The notes: generated from the letters alone by a model not told the origin. DNA of 64,000 nt from Casuarina equisetifolia (GCA_028551475.1 CM052356.1:17263884-17327883); one strand, 5' to 3'; positions 36,976 through 49,734 are shown, counted from the stretch's first letter. A program made the numbers and translations.

Positions 36976-39634
36976 ATGGCGGTTTCAGTTTCGACATCAA
37001 CGTATCCTGCGCTGAATCCTGGCCGCTCTAATCAGTTGGTGGCTTCTTCTTGCCTGTCGAAGCCGTCTTGCTCGGCTTCTCTGCAGTTTCCGTCACGGCT
37101 CCGAAGGGTTCTAATCGGCACCCCCGGCATATGCTCTCCCTCGCGGCCTCGAGTCCTTACTATGGTAACAACTTTTAGACTATGGACATTATGTTCTGTT
37201 TGTTTGCCTAGAATATTCGGAAGACTAGCAGAAAGTTTAGAGTCCTATGATTAATCGAAACTTGGGATGATTTGATTTGTAATTTTTTCTCATTCCCATT
37301 TGGTTATAGTTATGTTGAACCTTTAAATTCCCTGCCATTCTAATATTGTTCTTGAGCGTAATCTTCTTAGATTATTATGCGAACATTCGTCAGATTAGCG
37401 GCTCTATGGTGGAAAATTTTATGGCACGCAGGAGTGCCATTTATTTATTCTCGCTGTCCTAGGGCTCGTAGGCGTTGGGCGTCGTAATCCTGTGCTCGTA
37501 GGTTAGAGAGTGCTTATTTAGGATTCTTACATATATTTTCTTGTTGCTGTTTTCTAAGAATAGGAGGATGAACTTAATTGAGTAAAATAACTTCTCGCTA
37601 GTTCAAGTTATTCTGGATATATTAACTAATTGCCCGGCAATCTTGAAGCCACGAATTAGGCCTGATCCTGCGTTACAAGGCTCAGACTTCGATCCTGATA
37701 TGACACTGAATGACTTGTATGGTTTTAGATCAAAGGATTTTATCAGAGGCCTGTGATTGATTCTTTAATGTGGCTCCATTTTGATACCTGATTACTACAT
37801 CTTCATCTGTTTTGAAATTGCATGGTGCAATATGTTTGTTTAAGCAATAGCTTATATGAACAATTTTGAGCTTTTCATTCTAGGAACTGAGTCTTCTCTG
37901 ACTTATAATCTAGTGTTTCTCGCTTATTTCTGAATTGTTCGGTTAGAGGCAGCTCTAGTTAACTTGTCAGGGCACCATTTAACCAACAATTAGCTGGAAA
38001 GTCTAAAATCAGTGGTGTTTCAATGCCGAAGAATTTCCTTCTGATACGATTTTGGATGAGCTTCTTTTTCTTTTTCCCCTCCTTTTCTTCATGTTTCTCA
38101 ATCTTCGTTTTTCTTAGGTGGAGCAGCGTTTTATATATTCAATTGTTGTTTTAGATCCCCTTACTGAGGGATTTGCGAATTTAGTGCAAAATTTTATCTC
38201 CTAAATGTTTCATTTTTGTACGTATGGCCGTCGTTCATCCGTTAGTTGGTGTCCCCTCAGATATGCTGCAAGAAGATTCTATTGGGATGATGCCCTTCAA
38301 GTCTACTTTTTTTTTTTTTTGGTTAGATTTTCTTTCCATTTTTTTTTAAACACTTTCTGAAGAGTTATCGAAAACCTGTAAATTGTATGAATTCATCCTT
38401 TTCTTGTAGATTAATAAGTTCTACAGATATTTAGTATACTGCATACAAGACATGCAGCTTTCCAATTGGACTTTGTGGCGACTATCAAAATCTAAAAATT
38501 GGCTTTGCTTAATACTTGCTTCCATGGACAACTAAGTGTGAACTACTTTTCTGAATTATCAATAAACATATAGAGCTCCAATTTTTCCTGTAGGTCAAAG
38601 CCAAGAAGCAAACTTTTTCCTCCTTTGATGACTTGCTGGCTAATTCTGAGAAACCTGTATTGGTTGACTTCTATGCAACCTGGTATGTTCTTTCCCACGT
38701 TTAATTTTTTCTGTTTTAGGATTTGGAGAAGATGGATCAGAAGTTGTGATGGTCTCTAACCATGTTGTCAACATACCTTATTAACTGAAATCATAACATG
38801 GGGAATGACTTAATTGAAAAATCTTATAAGCTTTTGCAGCCTAAGTTTGTAATAATATGGTTGTCTTGGGAGTGAAGCATGATTCCTGGCAATGGTAGTA
38901 ATTTTTCACTATTGAGGTTGCTGAATGGGGAGAAGCTCTAAGTCTGAATCCATTGTTCCGATCAACCTCTAGGCTAGCAAATGTTTCTCAGGAGAATATG
39001 ATAAACTGAAGAGTAGTAATTCAAGCTCTGGTTACCAGGTGTGGTCCTTGTCAGTTCATGGCTCCAATCCTCAATGAAGTCAGTATTCAGCTGAAAGATA
39101 AGATCCAGGTGGTGAAGATCGACACTGAGAAGTACCCCAGCATTGCAGACAAATACAGAATAGAAGCATTGCCTACTTTCATTATATTTAAGGATGGAGA
39201 ACTGTTTGATCGCTTTGTAAGTTGAATTTGCGTCTTCCTCGCTCTCTAGTGGCATTTATCTTTTTCCACCTGTTGGATGTTTTTGCTTCAAACTCACAAA
39301 ACGCATTGAAGCCTCATCATTCTTTCTTTCTTTCTTTCTTTCTTCTTCTTCCTCTTCATTTTTTGCTTCTTCTGGGCGGTAGAGTCTTAGCCTAGTCTTA
39401 GCTTTGTACAGCGTGTTAAGTTGCTGAGAGTGTTTTTTTTTATTAATTTCCAATTTTTAGTCTTAAGCCTGTCGTATTAGCACCATTTCAGGGAATTCTG
39501 CTCTTTCTTTCTTCCTATCTATTTGGGGGTGTTGATTGTGAACTAGATTTTTGGGTTAATTTTTTCAGGAGGGGGCCTTCTCTGCAGATCAGCTAATCCA
39601 ACGCATTGAGAACTCTATGAAAGTGAAGCAATAG
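36976..39634 (+). CDS. TRXY: Plastid thioredoxin y
   Basis: Four exons: 36976-37164, 38594-38682, 39039-39216, 39569-39634, 522 bases (173 residues). Exon 1 is entirely a Ser/Arg-rich plastid transit peptide. The mature thioredoxin fold begins with KAKKQTFSSFDDLLANSEKP and has the WCGPC active site at about 93-97, the cis-Pro in EALPTFIIFKDGE and a C-terminal helix (FSADQLIQRIENSMKVKQ). The phrases FMAPILNEVS and QVVKIDTEKYPSIADKY match the y type. Thioredoxin y reduces plastid peroxiredoxin Q and methionine sulfoxide reductase. The active-site Trp codon is split by intron 2 (TG|G). Confidence 0.95.
39320..39343. repeat. (TTTC)n tetranucleotide repeat in a thioredoxin intron
   Basis: About five to six TTTC units followed by TTC-rich sequence, within the third intron. 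Confidence 0.75.
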
Positions 39635-40564
39635 TTGAGGTAAACCTTCTATTTGTCCGCTTTTATCAAGTGTTACGATATCAAGATCCTCTTCAAGAGT
39701 GAGACTTCATAGTCTATCATTTCTTGTGTCTCATCTCCGTTCTTTTCTTTATGTTCTTTCTTTTTCTCTCCCTTCCTCTTAACTTCCATTCATTTTATTA
39801 GTCCAGGGTTGAAATCAAGCTCTTAGATTGGAATACTGGATTGATAAAGGAAAAACGCACAGGAAATTCTAGCCTTCTCTCAGCGCTTCCTTACCAGTTT
39901 TCTTACGAAAAACACGACGGGTCTGGACCTTGTTACCCTGGGTCCTGTTAATTAGGCCATGTCAAACATTGATGGCAGTTTGTTTGGGCCATATGGAAGT
40001 ATGCACCGAAGTTGCGAATTTGTTGATTGATGCGAAAATTTAAATGTGTTCCCTATGGTACCGAAAGTTTACGTATTACATTTACCATGAGTTATGATCT
40101 CTAGATCCTCAGTCTTATTACTTAGATATGATAATTTTCGCCCAATTATTGTATTTGCCGCTGGTGATCTAATGACTCAGCGGAGTTTACTGTTAATCTA
40201 GCGAGAGTTTACACAGAATAGCCTGATTGGCTGTGAAGAAGGTTCCCTGTGCTACGACGCGCTCGCCATTTATATTTGTTTGATAGACAAATTAGACGAA
40301 ACACTAATGCGACAATATTGTTGAGCTCGTCCTCGTAAGGGGTATTAAATTTATTTATGTCCTATTTAGTATAAGTCATAAGTTTAGCCTTTATGAACAT
40401 ATTTTCTTGTCTATGGTACTTAGTAACGTTGTATTTAATGTACTTTCACTCTTTCTGATGAATTTAAAGCTCAAGGAATTGATAATAGTAAAGATAAGGT
40501 ATGATTCGAGTAGAGTAAAAAGAATAGGAATACGGGGAGAAACGGGAAGGGCGACCGCGGAAGC
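39635..40564. other. Spacer between thioredoxin y and SET-domain gene
   Basis: It holds the thioredoxin 3' region, with a TTCTTT-rich stretch near 39738-39790, and the SET gene promoter. I see no other gene. Confidence 0.5.
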
Positions 40565-40570
40565 TATAAA
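40565..40570 (+). promoter_or_regulatory. Candidate TATA box of the SET-domain gene
   Basis: TATAAA, 15 bases before the ATG at 40585 and 54 bases before the ATG at 40624. A start site some 30 bases downstream would leave only the second ATG in the transcript, which supports 40624 as the translation start. Confidence 0.4.
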
Positions 40571-40623
40571 TTGTACGCCAACACATGCGATTGGAAGGAA
40601 GATTCTTGTCAGAAAACAGGGGC

Positions 40624-43600
40624 ATGGAGATGGAAGTAGAAATGAGCTTACGAGCAATCGAAGACATAGAAATCGGGGAAGACATAGCACCACCACTCCC
40701 TCCCCTCTCCTATTCCCTCCACGACGCTTTCCTCCATTCTCACTGCTCCTCCTGCTTCTCCCCTCTCCCAAATCCTCCTCTTCTCCCCGCCAATTCCCTA
40801 CACTACTGCTCCCCTCGCTGCTCTTCCTCCTCCCTTCCCGTCTCCACTGCCGAAGTCCACCTTCTCCGAACCTTCCCCTCCCCCTCCGCTTCCACAGACA
40901 CCTCTGATCTCCGCGCTGCCCTCCGCCTCCTCCAATCTCTCCCTGCCGTCAGTCGTCCCCTCCACGCCGGCCGGATCGCTGGCCTGCTCACCAACCGCGC
41001 TCGGCTTCTTTCGACAACCGGCGACGATGAGCTCCTCGAGAGACTCGAGGGCGCTAGGGAAATGGCCACGACGATGAAGATGCGAGGCCGCGACGAGGGC
41101 GATGGCTGGGAGCCCGACGATATTCTTCTGGAGGCGGCTTTATGCTTGGTGATAACAAACGCGGTGGAGGTGCAGGATGACACTGGGCGCGCCCTCGGCA
41201 TTGCCGTTTACGGCCCGAGCTTCTCCTGGATCAATCACAGTTGCTCCCCCAACGCTTGTTACCGATTTTCGCCGTCTTCTCCGCTGGCGTGTTGCGCCCA
41301 GGCGAGCCTCCGGATGGGCCCCTGCGCCGGCCTCGCCCGTGAAGCTCAAGTAAGCACCTGAGCTCGCACCAATTCTTCCACCATTTTTGAATGAATTGAG
41401 GGTTGTTAGGGAGGTTTGATTTGTTTATCAATATTCTGTTGCAGATTGAGAATGGTGTTTGTAGCGTGAGTGAGTTAACGAGAGGTGTTTCTTTTTCTGT
41501 TTTCTCTTTTGTCAACTGCAGGAATTTAAATTCTATACGGACTTGTGTAAATTTTGGTTATGTTCTATATTTTGTAGATGAGGTTTTCGAGAACAATGGT
41601 CCGAGAATTGTTGTGAGGAGCATTAAGAGGATTAAGAAAGGGGAGGAAGTGACTATTGCCTACACTGACTTGTTGCAGCCTAAGGTAATTTTTTTCCATT
41701 TCACGTCCTACATGGTCGACTATCATAGAGTTTTAACGCATGATGCGCCAGCGTTTGTTTTGATCCTTTAAACATTTTACTGTGCGTTTTTGCTCCTCCT
41801 TTTATGATTGCCTGGAATTTTAATTTCTGTGCCAAATATTAGCTCTAAAAGCCTTGAATAATTCTCTGCAAAACGTGAGCTTTCTTAATCTTGAGGGAAA
41901 TATCAATATACCTCCATTCCGTTTTTGCTTTTATCATTATTCCTTTGATTATCCACGGCAGGTCTATGGTCCTCCACAGCCATGGAAGTCTTTTTTTGTT
42001 CTTTTGTTTTTGCCCTTTTTTTTGTGGTGTTTGTGGGGTGGGATTATTTTTTCCTTCAGGGTTGTTATTAATATTTTACAAACAATTCTTTAAGGGATAT
42101 AACAAAAACTGGATGGAGGGACTTATTTGATACCATATCAATCCCTTGGACCCAATTGATAAAATGGAAAAGCGAGGTAGCTAATTGAGAAAAGTTCAAA
42201 TCAGTGGGAACTATTTTGAGATTTTCAATTAAATAATAAATTGGAGTCATTTTGAAAGATTAGAAATCTTCTACTAATATCATGGAGATTGATATCACAA
42301 AAAGTGGATGGAAGGAATCATTTCCTACCATCTCAATTCCCTTTAATCTAATTCAAAAATGGAAAAGCAAGGTAGCTAAGAGAGATAAGTCCAAATAAGG
42401 GCGAACTATTTTGACATTTTCAAATAAATCATAAGTTGGTATCATTTAGAGAAATAAGATATCTTCCACTAAGTATGATAGTGGAATGCATCTTGCAAAA
42501 AGATAGTAAGATATTCCTGACAATAAATTTACCAACTAAAGAAATAATTAAAAATGTGTTCACATGGCCTAATCTAGTGTGGTTATATAATTTTCAACCA
42601 CTAATGCAACTATCTGTCCTACAGATTTTATCTATCCAACTGTGGGCATTGGAACTCCAATGCAAATTGCTATCTTTGATCAACAGCATTTTTGCTTAAT
42701 TTTTTTTTTAAAAATTGCTTGAATACGTATAATTATTTTTTAAGCAATGACTTAGGTGTAAATAATATCTGTCTCTATTTTATGTATGGAATTGCAATAC
42801 TTGATTTTCACTTAGTTCCGGCATTCTAATCTTTTGTGCACATTGTATCCCCAGGCATTGAGACAATCAGAGTTATGGTCAAAGTATCGGTTTATCTGCT
42901 GTTGTATGCGATGTAATGCTTCATCCCTCACCTACGTGGATCACACTCTACAGGTAAGATTTGGACAAAAGGGCATACCATCTGTTTGGCTAATTCTTAA
43001 GATGCCTTTGGAATCCACCTTGGTGCAACTGGGTGAAGTGTCCCATTTTCTCATTTCCTATTTTACTTGTTAATCAACTGGCTTCAATTTTTTGTTGACA
43101 TTTTTATTTTCCATTGTTTTGGAGATCTCAACATTCCTTTATGTAGTTAGATATAGATTTCCACGCATGTATACCCCGGTTGTTGACTAATGGTCTCATT
43201 TGGTCATTCACTGTGGAGAATTCTAGAAAAATATTGTATGTAACTTTTCAAATATATTCCCTTTTTACTGTGTGCCGCATAATAGTGCCTGCTGGCTACT
43301 CTGTTAATTACGTCTCTTGCAGCCTCATAGAGCAGCAGAGTATCAACATGAGAAATATCAACACGTTCTCACATTTTATGTTCTACTTGTTTCCATTACT
43401 TCACTTTCCTAGTTCTGGTAACTTTTCTACAATGAGACTTTTTCGACCTTGAACTATATACTGTGGTTGAGTTTCAAACATGTGCTTGCTTTTAACCTTT
43501 CTGCAGCTCATATCATTTTCCTAATAATTACTTTCTTTATTTTTCTATGTTGAAAAGTATGGCAATTCCTGAGCTCCATCAAGGAGTATTTGTGACTTAC

Positions 43601-44591
43601 GTTAAAATTTTGTCATGTTTCTCTCCAGGAAATTTCTGCTGCAACTCCTGACTCCTCCAGTCTGTATTCTGATCACAACTACAACGGTGATAACACAATT
43701 AGAAGTTTGATTGATCTTGTTGACGATGCTATAAATGAATATCTGTCAGTTGGTGATCCTGAATCATGTTGCAAGAAGCTTGAGGACATGCTCACTCATG
43801 GTCTTCCTTACAGGCAGATTGAAGGCTGGAAAGTAACCTTCAAGTTGCATCCCCTGCACTTCCTCTCTCTAAATGCCTATACGACACTGGCTTCAGCATA
43901 TAAAGTCCGTGCAAATGACTTGGTGATGCTATATTCTGAAACAAATGGGCATCCGTGGGAAGCCCTGGAGTTTAGCAGGACCTCTGCAGCACACTCATTA
44001 GTGCTTGCTGGTGCAACTCACCATCTTTTTCACTCCGAATCTGCTCTGATTGCATCTGCTGCAAATTACTGGGTAAGTGCTGGGGAGTCCTTACTAACTC
44101 TTGCTAGAAGCTCAGTCTGGTGTGAGTTTGTGGAAGGGGTCTCTCTCTCAAAATACATGTGCTCCAAGTGTTCGTTGATGGACAAATTGAAAGCCATTCT
44201 GTGCCACAGTCAGACTCAAAATGCAGATTTTGAGTATATATCTACCGAGTTCCTTGATTGTGTGGCTAATATTACACAAAAGGTTTGGCGTTTTCTGGTT
44301 CGTGGCTGCCAGTATTTGAGCGGATTTGACGATCCCGTTGACTTCAGGTGGCTTCAGACCATGACGTATTCCGTTATAAGGAGTGGGCAACCTCAACTTC
44401 GCAGCACGGCTGTTGGTTCTTATCACGGGACTGAGGAAAGTGTTTCAGTAAGTGAATCACGCATATATATCTTCCAGCTTGGTGTCCATTGCTTATTCTA
44501 TGGAGGGTATTTAGCAAGTATATGCTATGGTCGACATTCCCATTTGACTACTCACATTCAAAACATCCTAGACTGGAAGAGTGTTCTATAA
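40624..44591 (+). CDS. SDG41: SET-domain protein, SDG41 / SMYD-like type
   Basis: Exons: 40624-41349, 41445-41484, 41578-41684, 42855-42953, 43629-44591. They total 1935 bases (644 residues). The N-terminal SET half (SLRAIEDIEIGEDI) is split by a Cys-rich MYND-like insert (HCSSCF...HYCSPRC). The second half carries NHSCSPN at about 204-210 and GEEVTIAYTDLLQP, followed by a post-SET Cys cluster (ICCCMRCN). The last exon is a helical TPR-like region (HPLHFLSLNAYTTLASAYKV; HSLVLAGATHHLFHS). These features match plant SDG41-type proteins, presumed lysine methyltransferases whose substrate is unknown. Exon 1 is very C-rich (Ser/Pro/Leu codons), unlike the AT-rich introns. The intron 41485-41577 is optional: its 93 bases stay open in frame. 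A start at 40585 would add 13 residues. Confidence 0.87.
42096..42480. repeat. Diverged tandem duplication of ~190 bp in a SET-gene intron
   Basis: Copies at about 42096-42285 and 42288-42480 share in order ATGGA.GGA, TACCAT.TCAAT, AAATGGAAAAGC.AGGTAGCTAA, AACTATTTTGA.ATTTTCAA and ATCTTC.ACTAA. Identity is moderate, so the duplication is old. Confidence 0.7.
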
Positions 44592-44745
44592 GTTCGAACG
44601 ATTATATGTTGCCCAATCAGTCACTGACTTGAGCTGGTGTTCCAGAAACTCACATTCAAAACATTCTAGACTGGAAGAGTGTTTTATAGGTTTCGTATGA
44701 TTATATGTTGTCCAAGCAGTTGTTGACTTGAGCTGGGTTACTCAG
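44550..44745. repeat. ~95-bp tandem duplication spanning the SET-gene stop codon
   Basis: Copy 1 (about 44550-44644) covers the last codons, the stop and the proximal 3' untranslated region. Copy 2 (about 44646-44742) repeats CTCACATTCAAAACAT, TAGACTGGAAGAGTGTT, GATTATATGTTG and TTGACTTGAGCTGG with scattered changes. Confidence 0.85.
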
Positions 44746-46028
44746 GAACTTATATTGTCATTGTCTGGGGATTTCTTCGCCCACAACTATGGCAGCGCTC
44801 ATCCAGTTGCAGAGGGCCCAGCAATAAATGGAAGCATATAAACGCTCATCGTATTCCTAATACTTTTTAAGCACGTATACATCTATTAGTATTCCTGTTA
44901 GTGCATGGATTGATATCTCTTCCTTGTTTAAGCACGGTTCTTTTGGTTGGCAATTTTTCTCGGGCCAGTTCAATTGTGCAGTCTTATGCAGACTGCACAC
45001 TAAGACGAAACGCTATGGGTAATAGAAAATATACGGCAATGCTTCCTTGTTCGTTTTCATAAAGCATTTGTTTCATTCTTTCTTCTATAGACATTTCTGG
45101 AAGTAGACAGACAGTATTTAAGCATTTAATTGCCTGGTTACTTATACGTTTATTGGAAAGCTTTGGATTTATCATGAACATGTCACTGCGCACTAGGCTT
45201 ACTTCCTTAAAATCAGTCACATGTAACGCACACATGTAAGATGAGCACACTAAGACGATCAATTGGCCCAAGTCTACAAACATATCAAATCACAAATTAG
45301 TGGTTGCGGATTTTAGGGGTTGGAGACCAAAACCAACTAGAGTATGGTCGTTGCCTATTTGAGAAATTTTACAAACACGACTTCTCCTACAAGATTTTCA
45401 TCAGCCCATTGCATCTTCTGATTAAACAAAGTTGAAGAATTTTCCCTTTTTCAAAAATTTAAATGGAAAAAAGCGATTGACATCATGAGATGACATGATG
45501 TGTTGAGTGAATATTAGATTAAAATTCATCTGGCTTTTCTTTGCATGCGTTTGTTTTCATTTTTTTTGTACTATTACTTTTTTTTTTTTCAAATTTTCAC
45601 GGTTAATTTCTTTTCCTTGATGGTCTATCAAAGGTGGTCAGGTCTCCTTTTTCGGCGTAGTCGTAAAAGTGTTGCATTATGTTTGCCTGATGGGATCGAT
45701 TCAACGGAGACGTTGAGTCCAGTAATCCTAGGCCCATCAACTTTTAAGACAGATTGCAATTTGTTTTAAAGCCTTAGATTGCGTAGGTTTGGGGTCTCTA
45801 CCTGCCAACCCAGCTTGGCAGCCCAATCACTATTTTGAAAAGGAAGCCTAAGGCATCATTAAAACTTGGTCCTTAGGTCGTAAAGCCTAAATTTATGGCA
45901 TAAAAGTTGCCACCTACCATGTCAAGTATCATTAAAGTAAGCTAATACTACACCTGTTGCAGTTATTCTCACTACATTACAAGAATTACTTCTTTGGCCG
46001 TTTCTACCAAAAAGAGAAAGAAAAAGGC

Positions 46029-46055
46029 AAAAAAAAAAAAAAAAAAAAAAAAAAA
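46029..46055. repeat. A27 homopolymer
   Basis: Twenty-seven consecutive A on the plus strand. I see no retroposed gene body upstream of it, so it is recorded only as a homopolymer. Confidence 0.85.
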
Positions 46056-48851
46056 GAAGTCTACGGGAGAAACCGAAAAGGCTTACATTGTCTGACCAGC
46101 AGATCACCAAAAGCTTGAATGGTCGCTTAAATTATGCTCCAGCGTAGGCCAACAAGAGGTCTAAACACGCGGAAATTGGCGACACGATCGTCGCCGAGAT
46201 GGGACCCATTGACCTAATCCGTGTCCAGAAATTAATAGTTCCCATAATGCGTCGTGCTGACAGCCATGTCTTGACAGCTATGTCCATTCGACCAATCACG
46301 AGCAGCGTTATCTCTTTCTATCCAAACACGTGTCTCACGCGCATATTCTATCGGAAGGGAAAAAAACAAAAAAAGGGATCGCTCTTCTGATTAAGACGTT
46401 TGGATTGTGTCGCAAATTTCGGAGAGAAAAGTTACGTGGTGGAACTCCATTTTCACATCCACAGGTTTTCTATTTCCGAAAGTTGCTTTCTTCGAATTAA
46501 ACATCACTCCTTTTAGATTAAAGAATATGATATATTAGTTGATTTCCATAAGACTTCCCATTAAGCCACTGATATACACTTCAAAAACCAAGGAAAAACT
46601 TCCTTTTTTTTTTTTCTAGAACTCTTGGTTGTTTTATCCTAAATTCAAAAATTAATGTTCTCTCTAATAGAAGAAGATGAGCAATAATAATAATAATAAT
46701 TTAATTTTAAGTATGTATAAAAATTAACAAAATTAATAACTAAAAAAGATTTTAAAACTAAGTAATCAGATAATTGAATTCCTGAAGTTAATACGATACT
46801 ATAAGTATAAATTTGATATTTGTTAACATTTCTAAGAGTTTACATAATTAAAATTTCTAAGAATTTTTCAAAACCTTAAAATTATAGGTAAAGAAATTTC
46901 TTCATTTATAAGGTCAAAGACCTATCCTCGTACTATTGATGTAGGACACACATTTTCAATAATATGTTATTAATTAGTTAATAGAGAGTAATGCTTTAAG
47001 ATGACTAAGGTATGATAGTTTTAGCTTCAAAAAAGATTAATAGCTAATTAAAGATAAATAATTTTTTTTCATGCTAATGTTAATCAAAGTGATTTCTCTT
47101 ACAAAAGAAGAAAAGGTTAGAGTGGGAAAAAGAAGGTTGGACGGCTTGGGGGACATATTTGGCTCTTTATCTTTCTGGCTTTTACTTTTTCCCTTTTGCT
47201 TGATTTGGACGCGTCACTTTTTTTAAAGGTTTTTGTAGTCTTATTATCAAATATCACTTACTTGGATTTAAATTTGAACCTTTCCTTTTATTCGGAGAGT
47301 TTGCAGCAACTTTCTACTAAGACATGATCTTTAGTCGCGTACGTTTGGTATCATATTCAATTCCTGGACAGAATTGAAAACCGAAAGTGATTATAAAAGA
47401 ATTACGCAATTTCTTTTGGTTTACTTAGTTTAATTATACATGTTTTCTTACCCTGTGACTGCCTTCGGAAATTGTATCAAACTCATCTTTTCTTTCGTTT
47501 TCTCATCACTTTATATGGTAAATTAGCGGGTTTATCTTTGTCCATATCTCCATTTAGTACTGGAAGGTCCATGCAGGCAAGGCTTCCAAGTCCATGGTCG
47601 ACGGTAGAACCACCATAGGAGTGGTGAAAATGTATCAAACAGTCAAGTTATCAAAGAATCAGCAGTTTTCATATTTACTGTGCACATTGGTGGTTTGCTT
47701 GTTAAAGTTTTTTGTCATCATGCAAGTAATCTCGTCCACATGAAATAAGACACATTTAAAAGACGATGTAGTATAGCCTAAACATTCTTAAATCAACCTA
47801 CTCAATTAGAACCTAATGTTTGATGCATATTGTAGTATGGTATAACCTTTAGTTTTGTTGAAGGTCATGAATCCTACACTGAAAAGAAGAAAATCTATGA
47901 TTAAGTTAAAGTGATAAAAAAATTTCTCCTAATTTTTAAATTAATTTTTAGATTAGATTTTAAATTTTTTAATATATAAGAGCCCAAGTTAGGTCCTACT
48001 TCAAATTCATTACCCATATGGTGTCACTCCTACATGATGACCTCTTAGTATGCACAAGATTATTGAAGACCATGAGTCTCCATTTTGGAGAGGACTAAAA
48101 TTGTGGTTAAGCTTAAATGAGAAAAATTTCCTCTAGCCTTGAACTAGCTTGTCAATTAGCTTTTAAGCCTTCTAATAGGCTCATGCCAAGTAATCTCAAT
48201 TCGTGAATTGCATAATACAAAGGTTGTTGAACGGAGTGCTGCCACGCTCTGCCAAGAAGTGAGATCCAAGTGGACAAACATCCCTATCTTCCTCCCCAAG
48301 CTCAAACCTTACCCGTTCTTCAAAAGGTGTTTAGGTGTCCAAAACCTCAACCAAATCGATGTTGCCGTGCCAAATGGCAGCTAAACGACACTCAAAGCCA
48401 CCCGTTATCCAAACATATGTTATCTACAAAATTCAAGGTCACAAGTTCGTGCTTTCACAACCTTGATCCGGTTCTCTAGCATAAAATACGTTCCAGGATT
48501 AAGACTCAATCAAAGGTGCACCGTCCATATGGAATTACTCTATAAGGAACTAATACACCTCATTTTCTTCATCAGTTAACAGGATCATTGGCTCTTACGG
48601 AAGCAGAAGTTTCCCACTACGTATATTTGGATGGGAATGAATCGTGCCCATCGCAATCAAACCAAGAAACGAACGGCACCGAGTTATTGCTATGTGCTGT
48701 TTGGTAATTACCTTGAAAATACTTTGCTTGTTTTCAACGTAAACATTTGATGGGTCTATTGACAAAATGTCGGTCTTGATCATGATGTAGGTGTTGCTTC
48801 AAAATGGAATCATGTTTTTCTCATATCATAAAGAAACGGTACCTGACTGCA

Positions 48852-48911
48852 CAAAGCTTAGTTCAGACACCTCAAATTGGTCAAAGCTTGGTTCAGACAC
48901 CTCAAATTGGT
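48852..48911. repeat. 30-bp tandem duplication
   Basis: Units 48852-48881 and 48882-48911 differ at one base. Each contains GTTCAGACACCTCAAATTGG. Confidence 0.9.
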
Positions 48912-49698
48912 CAAAGTAAAGTATATTTATGAATGATAACAAAAGTAGTAGTTAAGAAGGATAAGAAAGAATCAGGTTCATTACTAAAGCAATTCTGAGA
49001 GTACGTTGAAATCTTCAACATCTATAAAATTGACATGTAAACATAATTTAACAATCAGATTGTCTTATTTTATATTTATTCAATGTAGCTACAGTTGGAC
49101 TGTGCTGAAGGTAACCTTTTCTTTTCATAATTCTTCCTCTCTTTGAGATCTACTTTAATTAATATTAAACCTCAGGATATGCAAATTAACTATAAGAAAG
49201 AGGTGTGGCCACAACCTGAATTCACCGGTTCTATTTTTCTCCTTTCCGGAGATTTTTTTTTGGGGGGTTTTCTGGGGGAGGGGGGGGCCTTGTGGAAAAC
49301 TAAGTCTCTTTGCAATTGATGATGTCCACACTTTGAGGGAAAGAGAAACTGTACAAGTGAGTATCTGGGAGTGAATATGCTCTTGCCGACAGTAGCCGAA
49401 ACCCCAACTGTCGTTCAAATGGGTCCCTGCCACCGGCCACTGTCTGTTGCTCATGATCAGGCGAGCAATTTCAGCCATAACTTTCTTGGCCCCGGCCCCC
49501 TTCCCCCAACAAATATCTGCTCCGAGGCAAAATCCTAATCCTATAGACGTGTCACTCGTACAATAAATTATTGGGGTAAAAGGTCATCCACTGCTATAAG
49601 TCGACACATGTGGCATTTTCGTATGCCGGGCCCGGTGTCCACTGGAGCTCAGTTGAAGATATCTCAAAGTTTCGCAATCATTTAAGCTCAAATTTAAT

Positions 49699-49734
49699 GA
49701 AAAAGAAAAGAAAAAGAAAAAGAAAAAGAAAAAG
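49699..49734. repeat. (AAAAAG)n hexanucleotide repeat
   Basis: About five to six A-rich hexamers ending in G, within the gene-poor spacer. Confidence 0.75.

Noticed and set aside
46029-46055. A27 as the tail of a SINE or processed pseudogene
   Set aside because: No pol III promoter boxes, gene-like body or flanking duplication were seen to its left.
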